DNA from: Desulfobacter hydrogenophilus | GTDB lineage: Bacteria > Desulfobacterota > Desulfobacteria > Desulfobacterales > Desulfobacteraceae | Length of the DNA: 64,000 bases | Assembly (NCBI RefSeq): GCF_004319545.1 | Contig: NZ_CP036313.1 | Coordinates: 1,251,501 to 1,315,500, forward strand | Direction: 5' to 3' | Part shown: positions 1-9,022 of the stretch, piece after piece | Layout: each line of letters starts with the position of its first letter | Position numbering within the stretch: position 1 is the stretch's first letter | Made by a program: the position numbers and the translations under genes | Notes under the pieces: model-generated | Databases searched by the model: none | The model's input: only the letters and a program-made list of their open reading frames with translations | Told to the model about the DNA's origin: nothing

Positions 1-658
1 TTCCAAGCATTGCATTTGCTGCAGTGGCTTGGCCGTTCATAAGCCAGCAGATAAGATCAATGGCGTGAACACACTGGTTCATCAGTACGCCGCCGTCGTG
101 CTCCCATGTGCCTCGCCAGGCATTCTGGTCGTAATATGACTGATCATGTCCCCAGCGTACAATTACCGAGCCGTGACTGATTTTACCGAACCGTCCGGCA
201 GCAACATCCTTTTGCAGATTCCCGACAATGGGAAAATAACGGAAGATATGCCCCATGGCAATTCGCCTGTTTTTTTGTTCGGAAATATCAAACAACTCTT
301 TGGCCTGGCTTGCTCTCATGCTCATGGGCTTTTCAAGAAGAATATGAGATCCGCTGAACATTGCGGCTTTTGCAATGGCATAGTGCAGCCCCGAAGGCAC
401 CGTTATTGAGGTGATATCCGGTTTTTCCTTTTGGAGCATCTGGTTATAATCCGTGTATGTTTTTACGGTATTTTTGATTTGATGCTTTTTTTTGCCCGAC
501 AGGTTACAAGAATCGAGCAATTTGTCGAAAGCCCCGGGGGATGTGCCTGCCACAGCACAAAGTAAAAGGCCATTATTTTTTTTTGTTATGGCCATGATGT
601 GTTTGACGGCAATCCGGCCGCATCCGATCAGTGCGACCCGAAGACATTTTTCAGCCAT
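1..658 (-). CDS. Gfo/Idh/MocA-family oxidoreductase, C-terminus cut by window edge
   Basis: Reading the minus strand from the ATG at 658 gives an open frame to the window edge (219 codons). The N-terminus has a Rossmann nucleotide-binding motif (VALIGCGRIAVKH, about residues 8-20). The family's EKP motif follows (LLEKPMSM, around residue 100), and then GGVLMNQCVHAIDL near residue 195, the usual GG..N...H..D signature. These are NAD(P)-dependent sugar or cyclitol dehydrogenases/reductases; the substrate cannot be read from the sequence. The start is well supported by GGAGAG just upstream. It begins only 10 bp after the CoA-transferase/GNAT gene ends, so it is probably the third gene of the YcaO operon. 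The C-terminal half lies outside the window. Confidence 0.88.
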   Translation of the reverse strand, partial: MAEKCLRVALIGCGRIAVKHIMAITKKNNGLLLCAVAGTSPGAFDKLLDSCNLSGKKKHQIKNTVKTYTDYNQMLQKEKPDITSITVPSGLHYAIAKAAMFSGSHILLEKPMSMRASQAKELFDISEQKNRRIAMGHIFRYFPIVGNLQKDVAAGRFGKISHGSVIVRWGHDQSYYDQNAWRGTWEHDGGVLMNQCVHAIDLICWLMNGQATAANAMLG

Positions 659-668
659 TTTCTCTCCT

Positions 669-2537
669 TCAGGCGTTGGGTTTTGTCAAATCTATGCTGA
701 TGGCGTAAACCCCACCGTCAAGCTTGGCCGTCAACGGATATTCGCCTTTTTCAAAAACCTTGAGCATGGCCCGGTTGGAGGCGAGGACATCTGCAGTTAT
801 TTTCACGGTCCCCCGCTCCTTTGCCAGACGGGTGAGCATCTTAAGCAGAAAAGAGGCAATGCCAAAGCCCTGGTACGCGTCGTCCACAACAAAGGCAATA
901 TCCATGAACGGTTTATCCGGATGCTTGGCAATCCTTGCCTCGGCAATGATGGTCTGGTTGCCGGGTTCTCCCACAAGGGCCACCACGGACAGTACCTCCC
1001 TGTAATCCACGTTCACATAGGCCTGCATTCTAGCGTGGGGCATGGTTTTGATGGGTGAAAAGTAACGGTAGTAAATCGCGTTATCGGAAAATCGGTAAAA
1101 CAGCCTGCGCATCTGCTCTTCATCCGACGGCTTGATGGCCCTGAAGCGAACCTGCAAATTGTCTTTGAAAGTCTGGGTGATTTCGATTTCCTTGGGATAA
1201 AAACGGGCGGAGTCGGCAATGAACATTTGGTCCGGGTATAGCAAATTCTCTTTTTTACCGCCCTCTACAAGGCCGGGTCGGTCTTCGGGATGGGCGATCT
1301 CAATCAGGGCCTGGGCCCGTTCCCGTAGACTTCTGCCCCTGATGTGGGCCACACCGTATTCCGTGACCACAAGGTCAATGCATTCCGGAAAACTAAGCTG
1401 GTCCGGGATATCATCTATAAATAGACGGATATTTGGCACTCCGTTCTTGTTCCGGCTGGGCAGGGCTACGATATTGTACCCGCCCCGGGAGAGTTCGGCA
1501 CCGTTCAGGACATCGGCAATCTGCCCGGGATCTGCAGAAATATTTGCAGAATTGGCGAAAATGGCCACCCGGCCGGACAGGGCCACCCGCCGCACCGGCA
1601 GGACCATGACAAATTTTTTGTTCCGCCCGATCTGCAACGGGTTGTAGATTTTGTCAATACCCTGGAACTCCACCATGGGATTTTTATCGAGCCACGCCAT
1701 CAGCTTTGGGGAGCCCAGGGCATAGGTGGTCAAAGACCGACCCAGGCACGTACCCTTTTCCCGGTTGGTGACCGCCCCGCTTTCGGCAAGTTCCATGAGC
1801 GCGTCCGTGAAAAGCGGGGTATGAATGCCCAAATTTTTTTTCTTTGCCAGATGCCGGGCCAGGACCTCGTATATGGGACCGTAGCTAAAGGCAACGCATG
1901 ATCCGTCATCAATCACCGAGGCGGCATTTTCGGCGATTTTGTCGAACACCGGGTCCACGGGGTATCTTGGGAAATAAAAGGGCGGAACCTGGGCTTGGAC
2001 CAGCATGTGAAAATCATTTATATGGACAAAGGTGTCCCCCAGGGTAAAGGGAATCTCTTCATTGATCTCAGCCACCACAAAATCGGCCTGCTTCATCACT
2101 TGCCTGGCCACATCCACACCAAGACCAAAGCTGCAATAGCCGCTTTCATTGGGCGGAGTAATCTGGAGAAACGCCACATCAATGGGTATCAGTCCGTCCC
2201 TCATGAGCAAGGGAATCCTGGAGAACCGGGCGGGAATCAGGTCCACCCGGCCTGCGGTGATGGCCTGGGCTGACACCCATCCGGAAAAAAAGGTTTTTAG
2301 GCGGTAACGATGGGATTCCAGGGCGTTATAGGACACGGCGTCTCCGAAACTGAGCAGCTGGATCAGGGTCAGATCCTCCAGATTATAGCCTTGGGCGCTC
2401 ATGAGCGTATTCACAAGGGTTCTGGGTTCTGCGGTTCCCGTGCCAATAAAAATGTGCATGCCCGGCGCAATCTTGGACAGCACTTTATCCGTGGACACAC
2501 AACGTGTTTTCCAGGCAGGTCTTTTTTTCCGGAACAT
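669..2537 (-). CDS. acetyl-CoA hydrolase/transferase fused to a GNAT acetyltransferase domain
   Basis: A 622-residue protein in two parts. Residues about 1-430 resemble the acetyl-CoA hydrolase/4-hydroxybutyrate CoA-transferase family. They carry the N-terminal GTGTAEP region, a glycine-rich SRGGYNIVALPS segment near residue 350 and the conserved C-terminal VTEYGVAHIRGRSLRER block near 390. Residues about 450-622 are a GNAT N-acyltransferase fold, with the acetyl-CoA loop region at YQGFGIASFLLKMLTRLA and a following SNRAMLKVFEK helix. CoA transferases move CoA between carboxylic acids and GNAT domains acylate amines, so the fusion may couple an acyl-CoA to acylation; this is inference. The gene starts 8 bp after the YcaO-TPR gene and ends 10 bp before a Gfo/Idh-type oxidoreductase, so the three look co-transcribed. 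The natural acyl group is unknown. Confidence 0.88.
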   Translation of the reverse strand: MFRKKRPAWKTRCVSTDKVLSKIAPGMHIFIGTGTAEPRTLVNTLMSAQGYNLEDLTLIQLLSFGDAVSYNALESHRYRLKTFFSGWVSAQAITAGRVDLIPARFSRIPLLMRDGLIPIDVAFLQITPPNESGYCSFGLGVDVARQVMKQADFVVAEINEEIPFTLGDTFVHINDFHMLVQAQVPPFYFPRYPVDPVFDKIAENAASVIDDGSCVAFSYGPIYEVLARHLAKKKNLGIHTPLFTDALMELAESGAVTNREKGTCLGRSLTTYALGSPKLMAWLDKNPMVEFQGIDKIYNPLQIGRNKKFVMVLPVRRVALSGRVAIFANSANISADPGQIADVLNGAELSRGGYNIVALPSRNKNGVPNIRLFIDDIPDQLSFPECIDLVVTEYGVAHIRGRSLRERAQALIEIAHPEDRPGLVEGGKKENLLYPDQMFIADSARFYPKEIEITQTFKDNLQVRFRAIKPSDEEQMRRLFYRFSDNAIYYRYFSPIKTMPHARMQAYVNVDYREVLSVVALVGEPGNQTIIAEARIAKHPDKPFMDIAFVVDDAYQGFGIASFLLKMLTRLAKERGTVKITADVLASNRAMLKVFEKGEYPLTAKLDGGVYAISIDLTKPNA

Positions 2538-2545
2538 GACGTTCG

Positions 2546-4273
2546 CTATTTTTTCAATTTTTTAATATTATCCCGGGCAAATTCAATGGTTGGGTCTATT
2601 TTTAAAGCCATTTCATAAAATTTTATGGCAAGCACCGGTTCTTCCAGTTCCCGGTAACAGGATCCCATATTGGCATAATTGATGGCCTGGCTTGGGTCCA
2701 CATCCAGGGCTTTTTCAAAATAGTTGATAGCGGTTTTGAAATCCTTTTTCATAAAACAGCAAGCCCCGGCGGTGTTCAGGATATCAGGGCGCTGAGGATC
2801 GGCATCCAGACCGGTTTGACATGTCTCAAGGGCCGGATCCAACAGTCCCGAATCTTTCTGGGCCGCCGCCATATGGGAACAGATATCAGGCAGGTTACGC
2901 CGGGCAGGGTCACGGTCAAGGGCGGCCTGGAACTGCATTATTGCATCTTCTCTCTCTTCCAAGGCGCTAAGCATTAATCCTTTGTAAAAACTGGTGTAAT
3001 ATTTTCCCGGGCTGAGTGCTTCCAGTTCATCCAGTTGGTCAATGGCCAGTATGGGATGGGAGTTTTCCGTAATCAGCCGGGCGGCGAACATACCCACACT
3101 GGCCTCATCGGCCCGTTCTCTGAAATGGGCGCCCGGCATGATGGTATAAAAGGCCGGAATATCAAGGCCGGGATGCGTGGTGCGAATGGAGAGCAAATGA
3201 AATCCTTTATCCGCCAGAATCTGGATCAGACTTTCCACTTCCACCTTCATATTGTCCGCAGACAGGTCCGGCAGGTCAGCGGCGTCCACCATGGTTTCAG
3301 AATCGGTGATATAACCGGCCGCGGTTATATCCGTAAATTTCGGCAAACCGGATGCCACGTAATTGGACCCGGTATTAAAGTCTCCGGCAAGCTGGGCCAC
3401 TTCGGTCAGGGCCCGGCCCATGGCCTTTTCCGGGGACGGGGCCGTGCCGGCGGTCCATACGATCTCGCTTGCATCCGGAAAAGTGGCCGGATCCCAGGCC
3501 AGCACGGCTATGGTGGGAATGCCCATGTCAAGGGAGAGGTCACTTGCATAGACCTTGATGCCCTGGGTGTCATACTTGGCAAGAAGTTCCCGGACAAGGG
3601 GATCTTTAAAGGAGTCCAGACGGATGCCGGGAACATTTAATTTTTCCCGGGATACCCGGGAGCTGACATGACGCTCCACAAGCTCGCAAATGCCCTGGAT
3701 CAAGGCCTCTTCCGTGCAGTTGCCTGCACTGGGTCCGTTAAACTCATTGATCATATAAAACCAATTAAAGGGGATATTCACCTCTTTTTTATCGGTCAGA
3801 TCATATCCCTTGGTCCATTGCAGGGACAAAGAATCAAATATGGGTTTAACTTTTAATGCTTCGGACTGATCGTCATGGACAGACTGGGTGATCAGGGCAT
3901 AATCCAACGCCGCGTCCCCAAGCTGCTCAGCCGTAGCATGAATAAAATTTTTTTCATCTTCAGAAAAGGAAAAAAAGCTGAACCGTTCCACCAGTTCCAT
4001 GACGGCACTGGCTTCGGACTGTTCCGGGGTTCCGCCTTTGCCCATTTGTTTATTGGTGCCGGTCACCCGCCTTGCATCGGCACCACATTCACTGAAAAAC
4101 ACCGGGATATCCAGGCGACCGTTGTCGATGCGCCGGGTCCGGCTTAAAATATCAAGGTCCAGGTCCGCAGCCTTTTCCCGGAACCGCTGGACAGTTTGCG
4201 TCGGAGACATGATTTTATCCTGGTCAAAGGTATAATTTTTCGGGGCGTCTTTGAGTATTATTTCATAACCCAT
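2546..4273 (-). CDS. YcaO-domain protein with C-terminal TPR repeats
   Basis: A 575-residue protein. Residues about 25-400 match the YcaO fold, with the two acidic ATP/Mg-binding helices SEASAVMELVERFSFFSF (about residue 83-100) and CTEEALIQGICELVERH (about 195-211). Residues about 415-575 form at least four tetratricopeptide repeats (for example INYFEKALDVDPSQAINYAN and AIKFYEMALKIDPTIEFA). YcaO enzymes use ATP to activate peptide-backbone amides (azoline or thioamide formation) or support ribosomal-protein thiomethylation. No TfuA, precursor peptide, dehydrogenase or leader-binding (RRE) gene is seen beside it. The C-terminus also lacks the proline-rich tail of azoline-forming YcaOs. It leads an apparent operon with a CoA-transferase/GNAT fusion (8-bp gap). 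The TPR tail suggests a protein partner. Confidence 0.88.
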   Translation of the reverse strand: MGYEIILKDAPKNYTFDQDKIMSPTQTVQRFREKAADLDLDILSRTRRIDNGRLDIPVFFSECGADARRVTGTNKQMGKGGTPEQSEASAVMELVERFSFFSFSEDEKNFIHATAEQLGDAALDYALITQSVHDDQSEALKVKPIFDSLSLQWTKGYDLTDKKEVNIPFNWFYMINEFNGPSAGNCTEEALIQGICELVERHVSSRVSREKLNVPGIRLDSFKDPLVRELLAKYDTQGIKVYASDLSLDMGIPTIAVLAWDPATFPDASEIVWTAGTAPSPEKAMGRALTEVAQLAGDFNTGSNYVASGLPKFTDITAAGYITDSETMVDAADLPDLSADNMKVEVESLIQILADKGFHLLSIRTTHPGLDIPAFYTIMPGAHFRERADEASVGMFAARLITENSHPILAIDQLDELEALSPGKYYTSFYKGLMLSALEEREDAIMQFQAALDRDPARRNLPDICSHMAAAQKDSGLLDPALETCQTGLDADPQRPDILNTAGACCFMKKDFKTAINYFEKALDVDPSQAINYANMGSCYRELEEPVLAIKFYEMALKIDPTIEFARDNIKKLKK

Positions 4274-4405
4274 GGAGTTTAAAACCTTTCATACTATGTA
4301 ATCGATACTGTAAAAAGGCCCCACCTTACCATGAATTGTTGGGGATTTCATCATGATAGCACCTGTTTTGACTAAATGATCTGCATTACCGAAATTTTTA
4401 AAGCG

Positions 4406-5476
4406 TCAACCGCGGATTAATTCCATGAATTTAAGATTGGCCCGGGGAAAAGGAAACTGATGAAGCTGATCTACGCTGACCCATTTATGGTCAATGGGAC
4501 CATTGAGAAGAACACGGCCGGAGATATAATCGCAGAAGAACACATCCATTTCAATTTTAAAATGGGTGTACGCGTGAAAAACCCGGGTTAAAAATTGCAG
4601 ATTACCGGCCTCAATGCCGGTCTCTTCCCGGAGCTCACGAATGCAGGCCTGTTCAGAAGACTCTTTGGGTTCCACTTTGCCGCCGGGAAATTCCCATAAT
4701 CCACCCAAAAGCCCGTCAAGCTTTCTTCGGGTGATCAGAACTTTTCCTTTTTTTTTGACAATGCCCGCAGCAATATGAACCGTGGGCACCTTTTTTTTCT
4801 TTATGCGCCGGGGAAAAATATCTGTTACCTGTTTTTCATAAGCACAGCATTCCCCGGCCAGGGGACATGGGCCGCAGTCCGGACGTTTAGGGGTACAGAC
4901 CAGGGCGCCAAGCTCCATGACAGCCTGGTTGTATGTGCCTGGGTCCTTTTCATACAAAAGCTTTTCGGCAATGGCCTTATATGCTTTATGGGCAGCGCTG
5001 TGATTCACCGGCGCATCAACGCATAAAAGCCTTGCCAGAACTCGCTTGACATTACCGTCCACCACGGCATGGGGTTTTGAACCGGTAATGGAGAGCACGG
5101 CCGATGCAATATAATCCCCCACACCCGGAAGATTTTTAAACCCTTTATAATCATCCGGAATAATGCCGCCCATATCACGGACCACAATACCGGCAGCCTT
5201 ATGGAGATTTCTGGCTCTGGCATAATAACCAAGGCCCTCCCAGGTCTTAAGCACGGTTTCAAGGCCTGTGGCGGCAAGATCCTTAAGATCAGGCCAGGTT
5301 TCCATGAACCTAATATAATAGGGGATCACGGTTTTAACCTGGGTCTGCTGGAGCATCACCTCGGAAACCCATACCCGGTACACGGAGATATCGCTGCGCC
5401 AGGGAAGTTGGCGGCAATTGTCTCGGTACCAGGCCATTAAGGCGGTTTGGACTATTTTACGTTTCCTGTTTTCCAA
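4406..5476 (-). CDS. mutY: A/G-specific adenine DNA glycosylase MutY with Nudix-like C-terminal domain
   Basis: A 356-residue base-excision repair enzyme that removes adenine mispaired with 8-oxoguanine. The N-terminal glycosylase domain has the catalytic-Glu helix region (VSEVMLQQTQVKTVIPYY), the helix-hairpin-helix LPGVGDYIASAVLSI and the catalytic aspartate in AVVDGNVKRVLAR. The [4Fe-4S] ligands are spaced C-x6-C-x2-C-x5-C (CTPKRPDCGPCPLAGEC). The C-terminal domain has a complete Nudix signature (G-x5-E-x7-RELREE-x-GI), which many MutY proteins have lost. The start overlaps the end of pepA by 25 bp, implying co-transcription and translational coupling. About 130 bp separates its stop from the YcaO operon. 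Confidence 0.95.
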   Translation of the reverse strand: MENRKRKIVQTALMAWYRDNCRQLPWRSDISVYRVWVSEVMLQQTQVKTVIPYYIRFMETWPDLKDLAATGLETVLKTWEGLGYYARARNLHKAAGIVVRDMGGIIPDDYKGFKNLPGVGDYIASAVLSITGSKPHAVVDGNVKRVLARLLCVDAPVNHSAAHKAYKAIAEKLLYEKDPGTYNQAVMELGALVCTPKRPDCGPCPLAGECCAYEKQVTDIFPRRIKKKKVPTVHIAAGIVKKKGKVLITRRKLDGLLGGLWEFPGGKVEPKESSEQACIRELREETGIEAGNLQFLTRVFHAYTHFKIEMDVFFCDYISGRVLLNGPIDHKWVSVDQLHQFPFPRANLKFMELIRG

Positions 5477-6993
5477 TTTCGCACCAAATTAATAAATGTT
5501 CTGGTAGCCGTTCCCGAAGGCCCCTTGGGTATATACGTTTTTTGGGTAAAATCCCAGGCCGTGCCTGCAATGTCCAGGTGCGCCCAGGGGGTTTTACCCA
5601 CAAAATTTGACAAATACGCTGCTGCGGTTATAGTGCCGGCCGGTTTTCCGCCTGTGTTTTTAATATCTGCCACATTGGATTCGATCTGTTTTTCATAATT
5701 TTTATTCAAGGGCAGGCGCCAGACAGGTTCCCCGGCCAGATTCCCGGCAGATTCAACCGCTTTGACCAAGGCATCATTGTTGGACACAAGACCTGTATAA
5801 TGATGGCCAAGGCCGATGATAACCGCACCCGTCAGGGTCGCCGTGTCAAGCACACAGGTGGGCTTGACATTCTCAATGCCCCAGGCCAGGGCATCGGCCA
5901 GAATAAGGCGGCCTTCGGCATCGGTGTTGATCACTTCACTGGTCACTCCATTGTAATGACGAATAATGTCGCCGGGGTGAACGGCTTTGGACCCGGACAT
6001 ATTATCCGTGGCGGGTACTATGGCCACAACCCCCACATCCGGCTTCTCCAGTGCCACGGCCTGCATGGCGCACATCACCGCCGCACCGCCGCACATATCG
6101 TATTTCATGTCCTCCATACCCGCAGACGGCTTGATGCTGATGCCCCCGGAGTCAAAGGTCAGGCCCTTGCCCACAAGGAGGATGGTTTCTGTTCTGTCTT
6201 CGGGCAAATATTCCAGGATCACCATACGTGCCGGTACATGAGAGCCCTGGTTGACGGCAAGGATGCCTCCCATGCCCATCTGTTCCATCTCTTTTTTTTC
6301 TATACACCGGTAGCCCAGCCCCATGTCTGCGGCGAGTTGTTTGGCATATGCCGCAAAATCGGCAGAGGTCCAATGATTGCCAGGCTCATTGGCCATATCC
6401 CGTGCCCTACAGGCGGCAAAGGCTGAATTTTTTGCCCGTTCAACCCCCCGGCGCACGATATTAAGATTATCTTTGCATACAAATTTTATGGCATCAAGTC
6501 CGGGATAATCGGTTTTTTTCTTAGTGCTTTCCTTGTATTTTTCAAACCGGTAATCTCCAAGGATGATGCCTTCGGCCAGGGCGCCGGCAGACATTTCCGG
6601 ATCATCCATGGCCGGAGACAGATGTTTTGGGGCCGGCAGACAGATCACAACATCCTTAGCCTTAACCAATGCACAGACCTTGGCAATCTGTCCGCCAGCT
6701 TCCCGAAGCATGTCCAGAGCGGCCCCTTCATCCTTTTCTTTATTCACAGGGCCTGTACCTAAAATCAGAACCCGGGCAGCAGAAATGTCTGACTGGTCCG
6801 GCGGATAAAACAATATCTGTTCTGCAGCCTTGCCGAAAAAATCATTCAACTCAAACGCCTTTTTAACCTGATTCTGCACAGCGGCGTCGCATGCAGGCAT
6901 TTTGCCCTTTACCTCCACGGCGAAATAAACTAGAAGAGCGGTTTTTATTGCTTCGGCAGCTTTGGTGATGGTAGTGATACGGTCTTTTTTCAT
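5452..6993 (-). CDS. pepA: cytosol (leucyl) aminopeptidase, M17 family
   Basis: A 513-residue two-metal aminopeptidase that releases N-terminal residues from peptides in the cytoplasm. The family signature NTDAEGRLILADAL is intact. The metal-binding segments KGLTFDSGGISIKPS and MKYDMCGGAAVM are also intact. The length is normal for hexameric PepA/LAP. The ATG at 6993 follows AAGGTG at a good distance. The gene runs into mutY with a 25-bp overlap. Its 5' flank holds one copy of a dispersed ~90-bp element (7026-7112) in the gene's own orientation, ending about 30 nt before the start codon, so that element may lie in the pepA leader RNA. Confidence 0.96.
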   Translation of the reverse strand: MKKDRITTITKAAEAIKTALLVYFAVEVKGKMPACDAAVQNQVKKAFELNDFFGKAAEQILFYPPDQSDISAARVLILGTGPVNKEKDEGAALDMLREAGGQIAKVCALVKAKDVVICLPAPKHLSPAMDDPEMSAGALAEGIILGDYRFEKYKESTKKKTDYPGLDAIKFVCKDNLNIVRRGVERAKNSAFAACRARDMANEPGNHWTSADFAAYAKQLAADMGLGYRCIEKKEMEQMGMGGILAVNQGSHVPARMVILEYLPEDRTETILLVGKGLTFDSGGISIKPSAGMEDMKYDMCGGAAVMCAMQAVALEKPDVGVVAIVPATDNMSGSKAVHPGDIIRHYNGVTSEVINTDAEGRLILADALAWGIENVKPTCVLDTATLTGAVIIGLGHHYTGLVSNNDALVKAVESAGNLAGEPVWRLPLNKNYEKQIESNVADIKNTGGKPAGTITAAAYLSNFVGKTPWAHLDIAGTAWDFTQKTYIPKGPSGTATRTFINLVRNWKTGNVK

Positions 6994-7025
6994 AGGGACA
7001 CCTTTTTACCGGTTTTATGTAAAAA

Positions 7026-7112
7026 TTAAGTTACAATAAGTCGTTGCATTACTTTCATGCTTTGTTGTGGGTTACGCCTGGGTTTTGATAGACCAGGTCA
7101 GCCCATGGCTAT
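7026..7112 (-). repeat. dispersed ~90-bp intergenic element, copy C (upstream of pepA)
   Basis: Read on the minus strand this aligns almost end to end with the copy upstream of fadN (36797-36905) and more loosely with the copy between tig and clpP (14528-14633). Shared blocks in order are AGCCATGGGCTGACC, then TATCAA, then CACAACAAA, then ATGAAAGTAAT. It contains a small hairpin (AGCC-ATG-GGCT) at its start. It points toward pepA and ends close to its start codon. The rest of the 344-bp gap between pepA and leuB is AT-rich. Confidence 0.8.
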
Positions 7113-7265
7113 TATTTAAAAATTTAAAAACTATTGGAATTTACCATAAAACCCGGGTCAGGTAAAAGAATTCAGATAATAAGGACCGCAGATTAAATAA
7201 TTTGAACAAAATATGTAAATAATTTAGCAGCTTAAGCACTATTCAAAAATTGTTGTTCTTGCATC

Positions 7266-7294
7266 TTGCCTTATTCAAAATATTCCAGTATATC
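7266..7294 (+). promoter_or_regulatory. candidate sigma70 promoter of leuB
   Basis: TTGCCT (7266-7271) and TATATC (7289-7294) are separated by 17 bp, in AT-rich DNA about 45 bp before the leuB start. Hexamer matches are moderate, so this is a candidate only. No leader peptide rich in leucine codons is evident between it and leuB. Confidence 0.4.
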
Positions 7295-7325
7295 TTAATT
7301 AAATTAATTATTTATAAACTTATAG

Positions 7326-8429
<1,104 letters not shown>

Positions 8430-8459
8430 CGCCTCATCATTAACCCCCCCTGCACACCC

Positions 8460-8498
8460 CGGCCATTGAGAGTCTTTTCTCCTTGGCCGTTTTTTTTT
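8460..8498 (+). terminator. rho-independent terminator of leuB
   Basis: CGGCCA and TGGCCG arms with an inner GAGA/TCTC pairing, followed by a run of eight or more T on the plus strand, about 30 bp after the leuB stop. Confidence 0.8.
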
Positions 8499-8523
8499 GC
8501 CTTTTCTTTCTGACCTAAAAATA

Positions 8524-8557
8524 AAAAGGGCTTTTGAGTATCCTCAAAAGCCCTTTT
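8524..8557 (-). terminator. terminator of the tRNA-Val/tRNA-Asp transcript
   Basis: A perfect 15-bp inverted repeat (AAAAGGGCTTTTGAG / CTCAAAAGCCCTTTT) with a 4-nt loop lies just beyond the 3' end of tRNA-Asp. Its outer A/T runs give a U tract on the minus strand. Confidence 0.85.
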
Positions 8558-8565
8558 ATATATTA

Positions 8566-8642
8566 TGGCGGGAGTGACGAGACTCGAACTCGCGGCCTCT
8601 AGCGTGACAGGCTAGCGTTCTAACCAACTGAACTACACCCCC
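8566..8642 (-). tRNA. tRNA-Asp(GTC)
   Basis: On the minus strand the sequence folds as a standard cloverleaf. The acceptor GGGGGTG pairs with CACTCCC, followed by discriminator G and encoded CCA. The anticodon loop CTGTCAC gives anticodon GTC, and the T-loop is GTTCGAGTC. It is second in a transcript with tRNA-Val. Confidence 0.97.
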
Positions 8643-8660
8643 GTAGTTCCCTTCTTTGTT

Positions 8661-8736
8661 TGGTGGGCGATGCAGGGATCGAACCTGCGACTTCAAGCTT
8701 GTAAGGCTTGCACTCTCCCAGCTGAGTTAATCGCCC
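8661..8736 (-). tRNA. tRNA-Val(TAC)
   Basis: Minus-strand cloverleaf with acceptor GGGCGAT/ATCGCCC, encoded ACCA, and anticodon stem-loop CAAGC-CTTACAA-GCTTG giving anticodon TAC. It lies 18 bp upstream of tRNA-Asp and directly behind a strong promoter. Confidence 0.97.
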
Positions 8737-8748
8737 GAAACGGCAATA

Positions 8749-8777
8749 TGTATACCAAGTACCTATGTGGGTGTCAA
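8749..8777 (-). promoter_or_regulatory. sigma70 promoter of the tRNA-Val/tRNA-Asp operon
   Basis: On the minus strand, TTGACA (8772-8777) and TATACA (8749-8754) are spaced exactly 17 bp. Predicted transcription begins a few bases before the tRNA-Val 5' end, a typical stable-RNA arrangement. Confidence 0.8.
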
Positions 8778-9022
8778 GCAAAATTATTCTTTATTTTATT
8801 TTATTCTCCTTGAATATCTGTTTAGGAATTTAATCAAAGCCTTGCAAAATCATGGGGACATTGGTATGCTACTTTATTAATATGTAAACATTATAGAATA
8901 ATTGAATGCAAAATCTTATCATCTCTTTTCCTGACAAGCATCAAAATAAAACCAGGGACATCTCAATTCTGCGGTCCTTGATTTATAGTGTCAGCAGCAA
9001 AAGTATAATTTAGGAGTCGACA

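Noticed and set aside
146..409. Plus-strand open frames at 146-409 and 492-1058
   Set aside because: They lie opposite the clearly coding Gfo/Idh oxidoreductase and CoA-transferase genes and show no motif.
9004..9009. TATAAT just before rho
   Set aside because: It is so close to the start codon that transcription from it would remove the ribosome-binding site, and the possible -35 is 20 bp away.
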